NCBI GenBank assembly: GCA_002333095.1
Contig: DDBK01000135.1
Location: forward strand, 5,993 to 12,206
Direction of reading: 5' to 3'
Length of the DNA: 6,214 bases
From: Cellvibrionales bacterium UBA2034
GTDB taxonomy: Bacteria; Pseudomonadota; Gammaproteobacteria; Pseudomonadales; UBA7239
Of this stretch, positions 1 to 5,214 are shown piece after piece. A program made the translations under genes and the position numbers. The number at the start of each line of letters is the position of its first letter. Position 1 is the stretch's first letter. Under the pieces are notes generated by a model, which saw only the letters and a list, made by a program, of their open reading frames with translations, was not told the DNA's origin and did no database searches.

Positions 1-257
1 GAGTGCTTGTAGTGATCCTTGTAGGGATCTTTGTAGTGGCTTTCTTGGCGCGGCGGGGGTTCTGGTGCACGCGGCTGGCTGACAGGTGCTGGCTGTATTT
101 CAGCCGCGGCGCGCTCGATCAGCTTGTCCAGCTCACCGCGATCCAGCCACACCCCACGGCAAGTCGGGCAATAGTCTATTTCAATGCCCTGTCTTTCAGA
201 CAAGGTGAGGGTCGGGTGGGGAGTGATGGCAGCACAAGACGGGTTGGGGCAAAGCAT
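1..257 (-). CDS. TFIIB-type zinc-ribbon protein (zf-TFIIB family), 3' end missing
   Basis: Reading the minus strand from the ATG at 257 gives 85 codons with no stop before the window edge, so the C-terminus is missing. The protein starts MLCPNPSC and contains ERQGIEIDYCPTCRGVWLDR (residues 21-40), then GELDKLIER. This is the hallmark of the small zf-TFIIB zinc-ribbon family of unknown function. The likely zinc ligands are Cys3, Cys8, Cys30 and Cys33. The first knuckle is C-x4-C instead of the usual C-x2-C, and the loop between knuckles is several residues longer than typical. A proline-rich linker (about 56-70) leads into a tail rich in His, Tyr, Lys and Asp (HYKDPYKDHYKH, residues 74-85), which could bind metal or be disordered. 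The start is supported by AGGAG seven bases upstream. The gene lies directly behind a manganese riboswitch, so its expression is probably Mn2+-responsive. The family call is firm; the cellular role is unknown. Confidence 0.9.
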   Translation of the reverse strand, partial: MLCPNPSCAAITPHPTLTLSERQGIEIDYCPTCRGVWLDRGELDKLIERAAAEIQPAPVSQPRAPEPPPRQESHYKDPYKDHYKH

Positions 258-326
258 GGTATTTCTCCTGTAGCAGATTCACGGTACATGGCACCCTTGG
301 CACCACGCCGCATCGTTGCATACAGG
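258..326 (-). promoter_or_regulatory. Expression platform of the Mn2+ riboswitch, with Shine-Dalgarno
   Basis: On the minus strand this stretch joins the aptamer to the zinc-ribbon start codon. The Shine-Dalgarno AGGAG lies at 269-265, seven bases before the ATG at 257. The 3' strand of the aptamer's closing helix reads CCTGTA (326-321) and is exactly complementary to TACAGG (272-267), which overlaps the Shine-Dalgarno. The CC of that strand can therefore pair either with the 5' GG of helix P1 (ligand-bound) or with the ribosome binding site (ligand-free). No terminator hairpin with a U-run is present, so I infer control of translation, switched on by Mn2+. The switching model is inference; the complementarity is directly visible. 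Confidence 0.65.
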
Positions 327-427
327 TCTCGCTCACAGCCTCCGCACATGTGCGGATCTGCCTGCGGCGCCGGGTGTCGAGCAAATGACACCGTGTTGAC
401 GACTGCCGCAGCGGAAGCTACTCCCCC
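325..427 (-). promoter_or_regulatory. yybP-ykoY manganese riboswitch aptamer
   Basis: The minus strand carries the conserved blocks of the yybP-ykoY aptamer in order. GGGGAGTAGC (426-417) opens the motif. A 7-bp helix CTGCGGC (411-405) / GCCGCAG (368-362) encloses the conserved internal loop GTCGTCAAC (403-395). Next come a hairpin GGTGTC (392-387) / GACACC (378-373) and then CGGC. A separate hairpin TCCGCA / TGCGGA sits in the 16-bp palindrome at 341-356, and AGCGAGACC (333-325) closes the motif. This matches the order and paired architecture I recall for the Lactococcus aptamer. The family senses Mn2+ and usually controls Mn exporters such as MntP, TerC/Alx or UPF0016/MneA. The outer P1 helix is weak here: two G-C pairs followed by G-U wobbles. 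It lies 67 bases upstream of a zinc-ribbon gene, an unusual partner. Confidence 0.9.
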
Positions 428-431
428 ACTG

Positions 432-450
432 ACTACCATTCACTGGTAGT
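432..450 (-). repeat. Short hairpin at the probable 5' end of the riboswitch transcript
   Basis: A perfect 7-bp inverted repeat, ACTACCA / TGGTAGT, is separated by a 5-base loop. It lies just 5' of the riboswitch core and just downstream of the predicted -10 element, so the RNA would begin with or inside this hairpin. It has no T-run on either side, so it is not an intrinsic terminator. It may stabilise the 5' end of the leader RNA, or it may be an operator. The role is inferred. Confidence 0.5.
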
Positions 451-586
451 GAGGCCATCATAGTTTACTTGTTTACTGGGTTAATCCGTAATAACCACAG
501 TCAGCAGGCGGCAATGGGAATAAAATTGTTTCACCACCCGATCACACCTAGAATCCCGACCATCCCCTCTCATCATTGGTATCAAG
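451..586. other. Divergent intergenic region between the zinc-ribbon leader and the crotonase gene
   Basis: This non-coding stretch must hold the outward promoters of both flanking transcripts. Leftward, the promoter candidate at 457-484 is reasonable. Rightward, TAAAAT (521-526) could be a -10 element, but no good -35 lies at proper spacing. The part from about 531 to 570 is pyrimidine-rich with nothing recognisable. No Shine-Dalgarno better than GG is seen before the crotonase ATG at 587. I found no terminator, tRNA or repeat here. Confidence 0.5.
457..484 (-). promoter_or_regulatory. Candidate sigma-70 promoter for the riboswitch and zinc-ribbon transcript
   Basis: On the minus strand TATGAT (462-457) is a good -10 element. 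TTAACC (484-479), 16 bases upstream, is a fair -35 with four of six consensus bases. Transcription would start near 450, at the hairpin preceding the aptamer, which fits the expected 5' end of a yybP-ykoY leader. The call rests on motif and position only. Confidence 0.45.
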
Positions 587-1330
587 ATGCCTTACCAGCA
601 CATTCTCTACAGCGTCGACGAACGCGTAGCTACGATTACCCTGAATCGCCCCGATGTGCTGAATGCGTACACCCCGGACATGGGTGATGAAATTGTTGCT
701 GCATTTCGCGCAGCAGAAAAAGATGTGAATGTGCGTGCGGTGATTTTGACCGGCGCAGGTGAACGCGGTTTCTGTGCGGGCGCCGATCGCATCTATTTGC
801 AGCAGCCGCTACCGGAAGGCACGCGCATCATTGGCGAAGAGGAGTTGATCAAATCATTCGCGCTGGAACTCGCGCTGTTTCCCAAGCCAACCATCGCTGC
901 GTTGAATGGTCACGCTGTCGGCATTGGCATGACAATGATCCTGCCGCTGGATATGCGCGTTGCTGCCGACACAGCCAAACTCGCGCTCAATTTTGCCAAA
1001 CTTGGCATCATGCCGGGACTCGGCAGCACGCACCTGTTGCCAAAAATGGTGGGCATGCACAAGGCGCAGGAAATGATCATGACGGCGCGCACAGTTACCG
1101 CGCAAGAAGCATGCGACATCGGCCTCGTCAATTATGTAGTACCTGCAGACAAGTTGATGGCGAAAGCGCGTGAACTCGCGCTGCAATGTGCGGAGTGTGA
1201 TCCTGCCACGCAAAAATTTGCCAAGCGCGCGATGCATTACGGTTCATCTGTCACGCTGGAAGAAGCCATGAGCAATGAGCAGAAATCTATTCCCTTATTA
1301 CGAGCAGAACAAGCAGCGCAACGGACATAG
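587..1330 (+). CDS. Crotonase-superfamily protein (enoyl-CoA hydratase/isomerase family), atypical active site
   Basis: The 247-residue product has the length and motif order of a single-domain crotonase: TITLNRP (16-22), the first oxyanion-hole segment FCAGAD (62-67), the second oxyanion-hole segment HAVGIG (109-114), and LGIMPGLGSTHLLPKMVG (139-156), followed by the usual C-terminal helices. Family members bind acyl-CoA and stabilise a thioester enolate. By hand alignment to rat mitochondrial hydratase, the two catalytic glutamates (Glu144 and Glu164) correspond to Thr116 and Phe136. The aspartate used by PaaG-type isomerases, in the motif PD, is Gly144. The CoA fold looks intact, but ordinary hydration chemistry is doubtful. 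The nearest relatives appear to be isomerase-like crotonases. The ATG at 587 fits the family's N-terminus, although its Shine-Dalgarno is poor. The stop codon overlaps the ribosome binding site of the next gene, suggesting co-transcription and perhaps translational coupling. The exact substrate cannot be told. Confidence 0.9.
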   Translation: MPYQHILYSVDERVATITLNRPDVLNAYTPDMGDEIVAAFRAAEKDVNVRAVILTGAGERGFCAGADRIYLQQPLPEGTRIIGEEELIKSFALELALFPKPTIAALNGHAVGIGMTMILPLDMRVAADTAKLALNFAKLGIMPGLGSTHLLPKMVGMHKAQEMIMTARTVTAQEACDIGLVNYVVPADKLMAKARELALQCAECDPATQKFAKRAMHYGSSVTLEEAMSNEQKSIPLLRAEQAAQRT

Positions 1331-1340
1331 GGAAATCCAG

Positions 1341-2114
1341 ATGGCCGCTGCACACTGGAAAAATCGCCTGCTACATCTCTACACCGGCACATCGGCAGAT
1401 GCCACGTATTTCCGCTTTGGCTTGGTAGTGTTTGACCTGGCGACTCTGCTGTTTTTCGTTGTCTCTTCGCTGTTTGATCCCGGCATTTACATCTATGCCA
1501 TCGACTACCTGATCGCTCTGGTGCTGGCCTGTGATTTTTTTGCCAGATTATCCATTGCTGATAACAGCAAATTTTTCTGGCGCAAACTGGAAACCTGGCT
1601 GGATGTAACTGTCATCCTGTCATTACTGGCTTCGATGGTGACAGACAACCTGAGCTTCCTGCGGATAATCCGCACCTTGCGCTTGCTACGTTCACACCGT
1701 GTGTTGCGCGATTTAAGCGAGCGATACCCGTGGTTCCGCCGGCAACAGGAAATTCTGGGTTCCGTGCTCAATCTTGTCGTTTTTATTTTTTTTATTTCTT
1801 CCTGTGTCTACGTGGTAGAGAAAGGGGTCAATGACAAGATCAATAATTACATGGATGCTTTATATTTCACTGTCACTACGCTCACCACCACCGGTTTTGG
1901 CGATATCACCATGACCGATACGGTAGGGCGTGGGTTGGCCATCGTGATCATGATTATCGGTGTAGGTCTGTTTTTGCGCCTGGTGCAAACCATATTCCAC
2001 CCGCCTAAGGTGCGTTTCCCTTGCCCTGATTGCGGCCTTATCAACCACGATCAGGATGCTGTGCACTGCAAACACTGTGGGCGAGTGCTGAATATTCCTT
2101 CTGATGGTTATTAA
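1341..2114 (+). CDS. Voltage-gated K+ channel (six transmembrane segments) with C-terminal zinc ribbon
   Basis: The 257-residue inner-membrane protein has the Kv-like plan. S1 is about 22-44, S2 about 50-70 and S3 about 85-101. S4 carries arginines at every third position (108, 111, 114, 117, 120, 123), a classic voltage sensor. S5 is about 138-158, the pore helix about 172-182, the selectivity filter TTGFGD is at 183-188, and S6 is about 198-218. The filter is a TVGYGD variant common in bacteria and predicts K+ selectivity. The short cytoplasmic tail ends in a zinc ribbon, CPDC (228-231) and CKHC (243-246), with no RCK or cyclic-nucleotide domain. I chose the ATG at 1341 because AGGGA (1329-1333) sits seven bases upstream. 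An in-frame ATG at 1275 would add 22 polar residues and overlap the crotonase gene by 56 bp. The gene lies 10 bp after the crotonase and is probably co-transcribed with it. Confidence 0.92.
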   Translation: MAAAHWKNRLLHLYTGTSADATYFRFGLVVFDLATLLFFVVSSLFDPGIYIYAIDYLIALVLACDFFARLSIADNSKFFWRKLETWLDVTVILSLLASMVTDNLSFLRIIRTLRLLRSHRVLRDLSERYPWFRRQQEILGSVLNLVVFIFFISSCVYVVEKGVNDKINNYMDALYFTVTTLTTTGFGDITMTDTVGRGLAIVIMIIGVGLFLRLVQTIFHPPKVRFPCPDCGLINHDQDAVHCKHCGRVLNIPSDGY

Positions 2115-2116
2115 TC

Positions 2117-2142
2117 CTGTCCAACACTATTGTGTCCGACAG
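2117..2142. promoter_or_regulatory. Interrupted inverted repeat, candidate operator upstream of the ene-reductase gene
   Basis: In the 59-bp gap before the ene-reductase gene, arms CTGTC (2117-2121) and ACAC (2124-2127) are mirrored by GTGT (2132-2135) and GACAG (2138-2142). Nine of eleven outer positions are symmetric about 2129/2130. No T-run follows, so it is not a convincing terminator for the channel gene. TTGTGT (2130-2135) with TAGCAT (2152-2157) at 16-bp spacing is a weak promoter candidate whose -35 would overlap the right arm. Ene-reductases of this kind are often controlled by electrophile-sensing repressors (E. coli NemA by the TetR-type NemR), so an operator is plausible. No regulator gene is visible in the window. 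Confidence 0.45.
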
Positions 2143-2173
2143 AATACACCCTAGCATTTCTGCAGGTAACAAC

Positions 2174-3241
2174 ATGAAAAATCTGTTTTCCTCATTGCAG
2201 CTTGGCGCAATCACTCTGCCAAACAGGATCCTGATGGCACCCCTGACACGATCACGCGCTGGCGAAGAACATCTACCGAATGCATTGATGGCGGAACATT
2301 ACGCACAACGCGCTTCCGCCGGGCTTATCATCGCTGAAGCCACAATGGTCATGGAAGGCCATTCTGCATTCTGGAAAGAGCCGGGTATTTATTCTGCAGA
2401 ACAAGTCGCCGGATGGAAAAAAACCACCGATGCCGTGCATGCGGCTGGCGGAAAAATCTTTGTGCAGCTCTGGCACGGCGGCCGCGCATGCCATCCATTG
2501 CTGAACGGTGGCGCGCAACCGGTTGCACCGAGCGCCATCGCTATCACCAACGATGAAGTGCATACACCACAAGGCAAACAGCCTTACACCGTGCCGCGTG
2601 AATTGCGCGACGATGAATTGCCCGCGATTGTGGAAGGCTTCCGGCAAGCGGCTATCAATGCAAAAGCAGCGGGGTTTGATGGCGTGGAAGTACACGGTGC
2701 CAACGGTTATTTGCTTGATGAATTCCTGCGCGATGGCAGCAACCAGCGCAGCGGCCCTTACGGTGGCGCAATTGAAAACCGCGCGCGTCTGCTGTTCGAC
2801 GTACTCACCGCTGTCAGTGACGTGATGGGCAGTGACCGTGTGGGTTTGCGCATCTCCCCGCTAAACAGTTTCAATAGTATGCAAGACAGCGATCCTGTCG
2901 GTCTGGCAACTTGGCTGGCGCAGCACTTGAATGATTTCAATCTTGCGTATCTGCATGTGATGCGTGCCGATTTTCTCGGTGAACAACACGGCGACGTGAT
3001 GACACCTGTGCGGCAACACTATCGTGGCGTGCTGGTCGGCAACATGGGTTACAGCGCGGAGGAAGCAGGCAACGCGATTGCAGAAGGCAAACTGGATGCT
3101 GTGGCATTTGGGGTGCCATTTCTGGCCAATCCGGATTTGCCGGAAAGATTCCGCATCGGCGCGCCCTTGAATGCTGCCGATCCTGCAACGTTTTATAACG
3201 GGGACGCGAAAGGCTATACCGACTATCCGGCACTTGTCTAA
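2174..3241 (+). CDS. Old Yellow Enzyme family NADH:flavin oxidoreductase (NemA-like ene-reductase)
   Basis: The 355-residue product is a full-length FMN TIM barrel that reduces activated C=C bonds with NAD(P)H, for example N-ethylmaleimide, enones, quinones or nitro compounds. Visible motifs are NRILMAPLTRSRA (17-29, including the FMN-site Thr25), QLWHGGR (98-104), and HGANGYLLDEF (174-184), which contains the substrate-binding pair His174/Asn177 and the proton donor Tyr179. RSGPYGG (192-198), NMGY (290-293), LANPDLPERF (317-326) and the terminal GYTDYP (347-352) also match. Position 314, in FGVPF, is Val where most family members have the Arg that contacts the FMN phosphate. I start at the ATG at 2174, with CAGG seven bases upstream, because the family begins with a sequence like MKNLFSSLQLG. 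A GTG at 2132 in frame is less likely and falls in the inverted repeat. The MDR oxidoreductase follows after 15 bp, suggesting a two-gene redox unit. Confidence 0.93.
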   Translation: MKNLFSSLQLGAITLPNRILMAPLTRSRAGEEHLPNALMAEHYAQRASAGLIIAEATMVMEGHSAFWKEPGIYSAEQVAGWKKTTDAVHAAGGKIFVQLWHGGRACHPLLNGGAQPVAPSAIAITNDEVHTPQGKQPYTVPRELRDDELPAIVEGFRQAAINAKAAGFDGVEVHGANGYLLDEFLRDGSNQRSGPYGGAIENRARLLFDVLTAVSDVMGSDRVGLRISPLNSFNSMQDSDPVGLATWLAQHLNDFNLAYLHVMRADFLGEQHGDVMTPVRQHYRGVLVGNMGYSAEEAGNAIAEGKLDAVAFGVPFLANPDLPERFRIGAPLNAADPATFYNGDAKGYTDYPALV

Positions 3242-3256
3242 ACCATCGGGTTTTTT

Positions 3257-4219
3257 ATGTTAATGAACGCACTGCAATTTGATCAGACAGGCTCGCTGGA
3301 TGCACTCGCTTTGCGCGATGTAGCAATCCCTACACCAGGCAATGATGATGTGTTGGTCAGGGTGCATGCATCCGGCATCAACCCGAGTGATATCAAGAAT
3401 GTCCTGGGACGATTTCCGTACACCACCGTGCCGCGCATTCCCGGGCGCGATTTTGCCGGCGTGGTAGTAGACGGACCTGATGCGTGGAAAGGAAAGTCTG
3501 TGTGGGGCAGCGGCAAGGGCGTGGGTTTTACCCGCGATGGCGCGCACGCTGAATATCTCGCGTTTCCTGTTGCCGGTTTGTCACTGAAACCAGAGGCACT
3601 TTCCTTTGCTGAAGCCGCGGCTGTTGGTGTGCCATACATCACCGCACTGGAAGCGCTGGATCGCAGTGGCGTGACAAAACATACGCAGCTGCTGGTGATC
3701 GGTGCGGCTGGCGCAGTCGGCAGTGCAGCGATTGCATTGGCAACACAACGCGGTGCGCACATTCTTGCCGCTGTAAGAAAACCGGCGCAACAGGCAGCGC
3801 TGCAAGCGCGCGGCATCGACAGCATTTTATTGACGGATGAAGCGTCACTGCCCGGCATCGTGCACGACTATTTTGCAGGCGGTGCAGAGGCCATTTTTGA
3901 TACCACCGGCTTATGGTTAGCCGGTGCGGTGGGCGCCTTGCGTATGCGCGGCACGATTGCTGTTATTTCTGCGCCGGCTGAACGCATCATACCGTTTCCC
4001 TTGCTGGATTTTTACCGCAGTGGCGGCTCCATTGTCGGCATCAATTCGCTGCTGCACGAATTACCGGCCTGCGCCAGCATGCTCGACCAGTTGCGCGTGA
4101 TGTTTGATAACGGGCTCGCCGCTCCGGGCAACTTGCGCGAACGCACACTGGCAGATGGCGTACAAACTTATCGCGATGTAGATGCCGGTTGCGGCGAGAA
4201 ATGCGCGTTTGTGATGTAG
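3257..4219 (+). CDS. MDR-superfamily zinc-independent oxidoreductase (quinone oxidoreductase-like)
   Basis: The 320-residue cytoplasmic protein belongs to the medium-chain dehydrogenase/reductase superfamily. The N-terminal GroES-like part contains VRVHASGINPSDIKNVLGRF (34-53) and PGRDFAGVV (62-70). AAAVGVPYITALEAL (120-134) leads into the Rossmann fold, with the nucleotide-binding motif GAAGAVG (149-155). Arg174-Lys175 after the second strand favour NADPH, which is inference. The catalytic and structural zinc cysteines of true alcohol dehydrogenases are absent, as in zeta-crystallin/QOR-type reductases that act on quinones or enals. Two starts are possible. The ATG at 3257 has GGG six bases upstream, while the ATG at 3263 gives MNALQF, closer to family N-termini. 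The 15-bp gap to the ene-reductase gene implies co-transcription, and both enzymes suit electrophile or quinone detoxification. A 5-bp hairpin followed by Ts at 3240-3256 looks too weak to terminate. Confidence 0.9.
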   Translation: MLMNALQFDQTGSLDALALRDVAIPTPGNDDVLVRVHASGINPSDIKNVLGRFPYTTVPRIPGRDFAGVVVDGPDAWKGKSVWGSGKGVGFTRDGAHAEYLAFPVAGLSLKPEALSFAEAAAVGVPYITALEALDRSGVTKHTQLLVIGAAGAVGSAAIALATQRGAHILAAVRKPAQQAALQARGIDSILLTDEASLPGIVHDYFAGGAEAIFDTTGLWLAGAVGALRMRGTIAVISAPAERIIPFPLLDFYRSGGSIVGINSLLHELPACASMLDQLRVMFDNGLAAPGNLRERTLADGVQTYRDVDAGCGEKCAFVM

Positions 4220-4224
4220 CGTTG

Positions 4225-5013
4225 TTATCGACAAGACAACCGGCGTGATTTCAGGTTCAACCGTTTTTTCAATGTGTCAAAGTTTCTGGCATTTGCATCT
4301 GCGCATATCCGGTTTAGCCTGCCCCGGTATTCGATACCAAAAACCGGTTTGTTTGCCGCAATGAAAGGCGTCAGCAAATCACACTCCTTGTACCAGAAAC
4401 ATTGTTCATTGACTGCAAAATCAAAATAGGCCACCAGATCAGGAATTTGTGCCAGGTCATTTTTCAGGCCTACGGCCATTCCACGCTCATGTGCTGTATT
4501 GGCTAACCACCGGTTGTACGCCAACTGGTCTTCACTGGTGAGCGGAAATCCGGTTTTGTTTGCAAAGCCATCAACATTGTCTGGGTCAACACCATCGCAT
4601 TGTTTTTGTTGCGCAAGATTCATCCTGGCTTCCATGACCGGTGCCAATAAATCTATTCGGCGAATATCCAGCCAGCGCTCACCCGGCCAACCAGACAACG
4701 GCTTGCCCAATACTTCCGCAGGAAAGGCGCCGGCATCATTGCGCCAGTTTTCGTAACTGCCCGCACTGAAATAGCACACCACCTTGATATTGCGGCTATG
4801 CAGATCGTCGATAACTGTTTGCGGTGTATCAACAAGGTCAACGTCGTACATGCCTGTTTCTTGCGTTGTATCGAGCGCGCCCTGTAACTGTATCTGCCAA
4901 CTCGTACCCGGCGCGGGTTGCCACCAGGTGACTGCATGGGCGGAACTCAATCCAGTCAGCACCACCAGCATCCACAGGGTTTTTTTAAATGTCATGTTGC
5001 TGGTGCTTGGCAT
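4225..5013 (-). CDS. Secreted GH114 glycosidase (endo-alpha-1,4-polygalactosaminidase family)
   Basis: The 262-residue product has an N-terminal signal peptide: basic residues at 10-11, a hydrophobic core at about 13-21, and a likely cut after AHA at 25-27. The mature part shows the GH114 TIM-barrel signature. SWQIQLQG (38-45), YDVDLVDT (56-63), KVVCYFSAGSYENWR (77-91), the acidic motif DGVDPDNVDGF (140-150), GLKND (182-186) and FDFAVNEQC (197-205) appear in order. The carboxylates in the 140-148 motif and Glu203 are the likely catalytic candidates. Six cysteines in the mature part (80, 139, 205, 211, 237, 261) suggest disulfides in the periplasm or outside. The family includes enzymes that cleave galactosamine-rich polysaccharides and is related to the hydrolase domain of PelA. 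The actual substrate is unknown, and no Pel-type polysaccharide genes lie nearby. GGGAG six bases before the ATG at 5013 supports this start. The gene converges on the MDR gene with only 5 bp between stop codons and no clear shared terminator. Confidence 0.9.
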   Translation of the reverse strand: MPSTSNMTFKKTLWMLVVLTGLSSAHAVTWWQPAPGTSWQIQLQGALDTTQETGMYDVDLVDTPQTVIDDLHSRNIKVVCYFSAGSYENWRNDAGAFPAEVLGKPLSGWPGERWLDIRRIDLLAPVMEARMNLAQQKQCDGVDPDNVDGFANKTGFPLTSEDQLAYNRWLANTAHERGMAVGLKNDLAQIPDLVAYFDFAVNEQCFWYKECDLLTPFIAANKPVFGIEYRGRLNRICADANARNFDTLKKRLNLKSRRLSCR

Positions 5014-5143
5014 GATTTTCTCCCAACGGACAACCGTCTCTGGCTACCTGGAATGAACATACCACGTTGCAGATACTGGCCTCGGGTGAAAATGCATATT
5101 TGTGACGGCCCGGACATTGCAGCTGTTCGCCATTTCGCGCTTT

Positions 5144-5179
5144 TTGACTACAGCCAGCCTGCACAATAAAGGCTACAAT
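5144..5179 (+). promoter_or_regulatory. Candidate promoter for the 2-oxoacid:ferredoxin oxidoreductase gene
   Basis: Within the 201-bp divergent region (5014-5214), TTGACT (5144-5149) is a good -35 and TACAAT (5174-5179) is a good -10. They are 24 bp apart, too far to work as one pair. TTGACT pairs at 17 bp only with the weak TAAAGG (5167-5172). TACAAT, 35 bases before the start codon, may instead act with a poor -35 or with an activator. For the GH114 gene on the other strand I see only TATGTT-like hexamers without a credible -35. Nothing else in the region is recognisable. Confidence 0.35.
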
Positions 5180-5214
5180 TCTCCACCTTAGATTCCCTGC
5201 ATCAGAGACCGACC

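Noticed and set aside
341..356. 16-bp perfect palindrome as a transcription-factor operator
   Set aside because: It coincides exactly with one of the aptamer's hairpins, so RNA structure explains it.
176..439. Minus-strand open frames of 87 and 62 codons (176-439 and 196-384)
   Set aside because: They run through the riboswitch aptamer and into the zinc-ribbon gene in other frames. The structured RNA and the AGGAG-led ATG at 257 explain the region better.
3..449. Plus-strand open frame of 148 codons
   Set aside because: It lies antisense to the zinc-ribbon gene and the riboswitch, has no Shine-Dalgarno, resembles no known family, and is low-complexity with many Arg and Ala. It is a shadow.
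1275..1340. Upstream ATG that would extend the K+ channel by 22 residues
   Set aside because: It overlaps the crotonase coding region by 56 bp, lacks a good ribosome binding site, and adds polar residues not expected before S1. The ATG at 1341 has AGGGA at ideal spacing.
2132..2173. GTG start extending the ene-reductase by 14 residues
   Set aside because: Family proteins begin near MKNLF. The ATG at 2174 has CAGG at good spacing, and the extension falls inside the inverted repeat.
3240..3256. Intrinsic terminator between the ene-reductase and MDR genes
   Set aside because: AAACC / GGTTT with a 4-base loop and a few Ts is too short and AT-rich to be a convincing terminator, and the 15-bp gap favours one transcript.
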